From NCBI GenBank assembly GCA_011390465.1, contig JAABSH010000039.1, forward strand, positions 1-33,957: a stretch of DNA of 33,957 nucleotides, in the 5' to 3' direction. Shown here piece after piece: positions 32,747-33,957 of this stretch. Numbering within the stretch: the first letter of the stretch is position 1; each line of letters begins with the position of its first letter. Below the pieces are notes generated by a model, which was not told where the DNA came from, searched no databases, and saw only the letters and a list, made by a program, of their open reading frames with translations. The position numbers and the translations under genes were made by a program. Origin of the DNA: Desulfobacteraceae bacterium. GTDB taxonomy: Bacteria; Desulfobacterota; Desulfobacteria; Desulfobacterales; Desulfosalsimonadaceae.

Positions 32747-33957
32747 ATGAAATCAATCGTGAATTTTATACTGATTGCCGCCATGCTGGTGTTTTTGGCG
32801 GTTCCGGCACATGCGGTCACATTGACCGTGGGCAGTGACAGTGGTGATGAGACCAGTACGTTGAGTATACCGATAACCGTTGATGATCCGGAAGGAATTG
32901 CGGGAGCTTCATTTACCCTTGTTTACAGCAGTTCATTGTCCGTATCCCTTTCCAGCACTTTTTTTGACATATTTGAAAATCAGTTTCAGGCGGCCGGCCT
33001 GACGCAGGCGGAAATCGACGCCATTGAAATTCCAGTGGGGTATACCCAACCATTGATCACAAATCAAATATCCGCCGGAAGCCAGACAAAAATGCTGATT
33101 GCCGCGGCCCGCTGTATGCCGGCAACCGCATCTGAAAGCGGAATACTTTTTACAGCCAGTGTGTCATTAAAAACCGGAGAACCTGCCGGTGAATATGCAT
33201 TGGAAGTTCTTCCCACAACCCTTAACAATACGGATGCTGGATATGCTGCTGATGGCGAAACCATTGATCTTCTGGTAGGATCGGACTTGAGCAAGCCGCT
33301 TACGGATCCGTCCGCATTCCCCGTAATCCTGGATGATGTGGGGTATGCAAGTTCAGTCGTGAGCGGAACGGCGGATTTTGGCGATCAGGAGACCCCGGAA
33401 AATCCGGATCATGACTGGGACGGTGATGGTTACACGGAAAACGAGGGAGATCTGGATGATACCGATCCTACTGTCTATCCCGGGGCGCCGGAAATCGAGT
33501 GCGACGGTATTGATCAGGACGGTGACGGATATGATTTGTGCATCACAGCTGATGATGAAGATGGCGATGGTGTCCTCAATGCCCTGGATAACTGTCCGTC
33601 CGTTTATAACCCCGGCCAGGAAGACAGTGACGGCGACGGCATCGGTGATGTTTGCGATGATGACAAAGGTGATTTCATTGGATTGTATGATCCGGCAACC
33701 AGCACTTTCTTCCTGAGAAATTCATTGTCTAAAGGCGATGCGGATACTACGTTCCGGTTCGGCCCCAAAGGCGCCGGATGGAAACCGCTTGCCGGTGACT
33801 GGACCAATGACGGTCATGCGGGTATCGGTTTATTCGACCCCATCACCAATACATTTTTTCTTAAAGATACCTTCACTGAAGGTGGTGCGGATCACACCTT
33901 CCGGTTTGGCCCGAAAAATGCCGGATGGCTGCCTATTACCGGTGACTGGGACGGCGA
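32747..33957 (+). CDS. Large secreted cohesin-like, calcium-motif, FG-GAP-like repeat protein (runs off the right edge)
   Basis: The frame is open for 403 codons to the window end, with AAGGAG six bases before the ATG. Order: signal peptide ([17 protein letters not shown], about 1-25); a cohesin-like beta domain (about 26-185, with [20 protein letters not shown]); then Asp-rich motifs (about 220-305). These include [28 protein letters not shown] as in MopE-type metal-binding motifs but with Cys positions changed, and thrombospondin-3-like [14 protein letters not shown]. From about 308, tandem ~50-residue repeats begin ([15 protein letters not shown] ... [18 protein letters not shown]; then [14 protein letters not shown] ...), resembling FG-GAP/VCBS-like blades. 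It is probably a calcium-dependent surface or extracellular protein. Confidence 0.8.
   Translation, partial: MKSIVNFILIAAMLVFLAVPAHAVTLTVGSDSGDETSTLSIPITVDDPEGIAGASFTLVYSSSLSVSLSSTFFDIFENQFQAAGLTQAEIDAIEIPVGYTQPLITNQISAGSQTKMLIAAARCMPATASESGILFTASVSLKTGEPAGEYALEVLPTTLNNTDAGYAADGETIDLLVGSDLSKPLTDPSAFPVILDDVGYASSVVSGTADFGDQETPENPDHDWDGDGYTENEGDLDDTDPTVYPGAPEIECDGIDQDGDGYDLCITADDEDGDGVLNALDNCPSVYNPGQEDSDGDGIGDVCDDDKGDFIGLYDPATSTFFLRNSLSKGDADTTFRFGPKGAGWKPLAGDWTNDGHAGIGLFDPITNTFFLKDTFTEGGADHTFRFGPKNAGWLPITGDWDG

Overview
The window looks like a chromosome segment of a sulfate-reducer-type deltaproteobacterium (Desulfobacterota, probably Desulfobacterales). This rests on the style of the housekeeping proteins (SerS, ThrC, Der, RarA), the Sel1, TPR and LysM envelope proteins, PrtD-type secretion genes, cohesin-like secreted proteins and several families of palindromic repeats. 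The taxon is inferred by eye, without a database search.

Positions 1-3100 are insertion-sequence debris. An IS21-family element enters from the left edge (istA reading leftward from 336, terminal repeats to about 501). It sits inside the istA of a second IS21-family element (502-1982), which in turn sits inside a glycyl-radical-enzyme-like gene of which only the first ~150 codons remain (to 2444). A decayed YafQ-type toxin gene follows on the plus strand (2662-2923).

Positions 3100-9250 form a compact defence-like island, all on the minus strand. A sigma-54 activator with a CARF-like N-terminal domain (8543-7035) lies just upstream of a 15/16 match to the sigma-54 promoter consensus (7031-7016). 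That promoter faces a tight three-gene operon: a DUF3696-type AAA ATPase, a protein with a PLD-like HxR-x4-D-x6-GT motif, and a protein with an Rx4H (HEPN-like) motif. This ligand-gated arrangement is the strongest candidate here for an undescribed system. A YefM/YoeB toxin-antitoxin pair lies upstream of the activator gene.

Positions 9250-18850 are core genome. rarA, der and the 5-formyl-THF cyclo-ligase gene read leftward. serS, thrC, a LysM protein and a TPR lipoprotein read rightward from a divergent promoter region. Positions 18878-21763 hold a hypothetical gene and a 12-repeat Sel1 protein, with dispersed palindromes around them.

Positions 21854-28138 (minus) are a type I secretion operon with two PrtD-like ABC ATPases, one TolC-like protein and one HlyD-like adaptor. 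No obvious cargo lies in the window. Positions 28387-31150 hold a small membrane protein and two glycosyltransferases. Positions 31296-33957 hold three exported proteins: a single-domain cohesin-like protein, a small protein with one dockerin-like calcium loop, and a large cohesin-like/Ca-motif/FG-GAP-like protein that runs off the right edge. REP-like palindromes lie between them.
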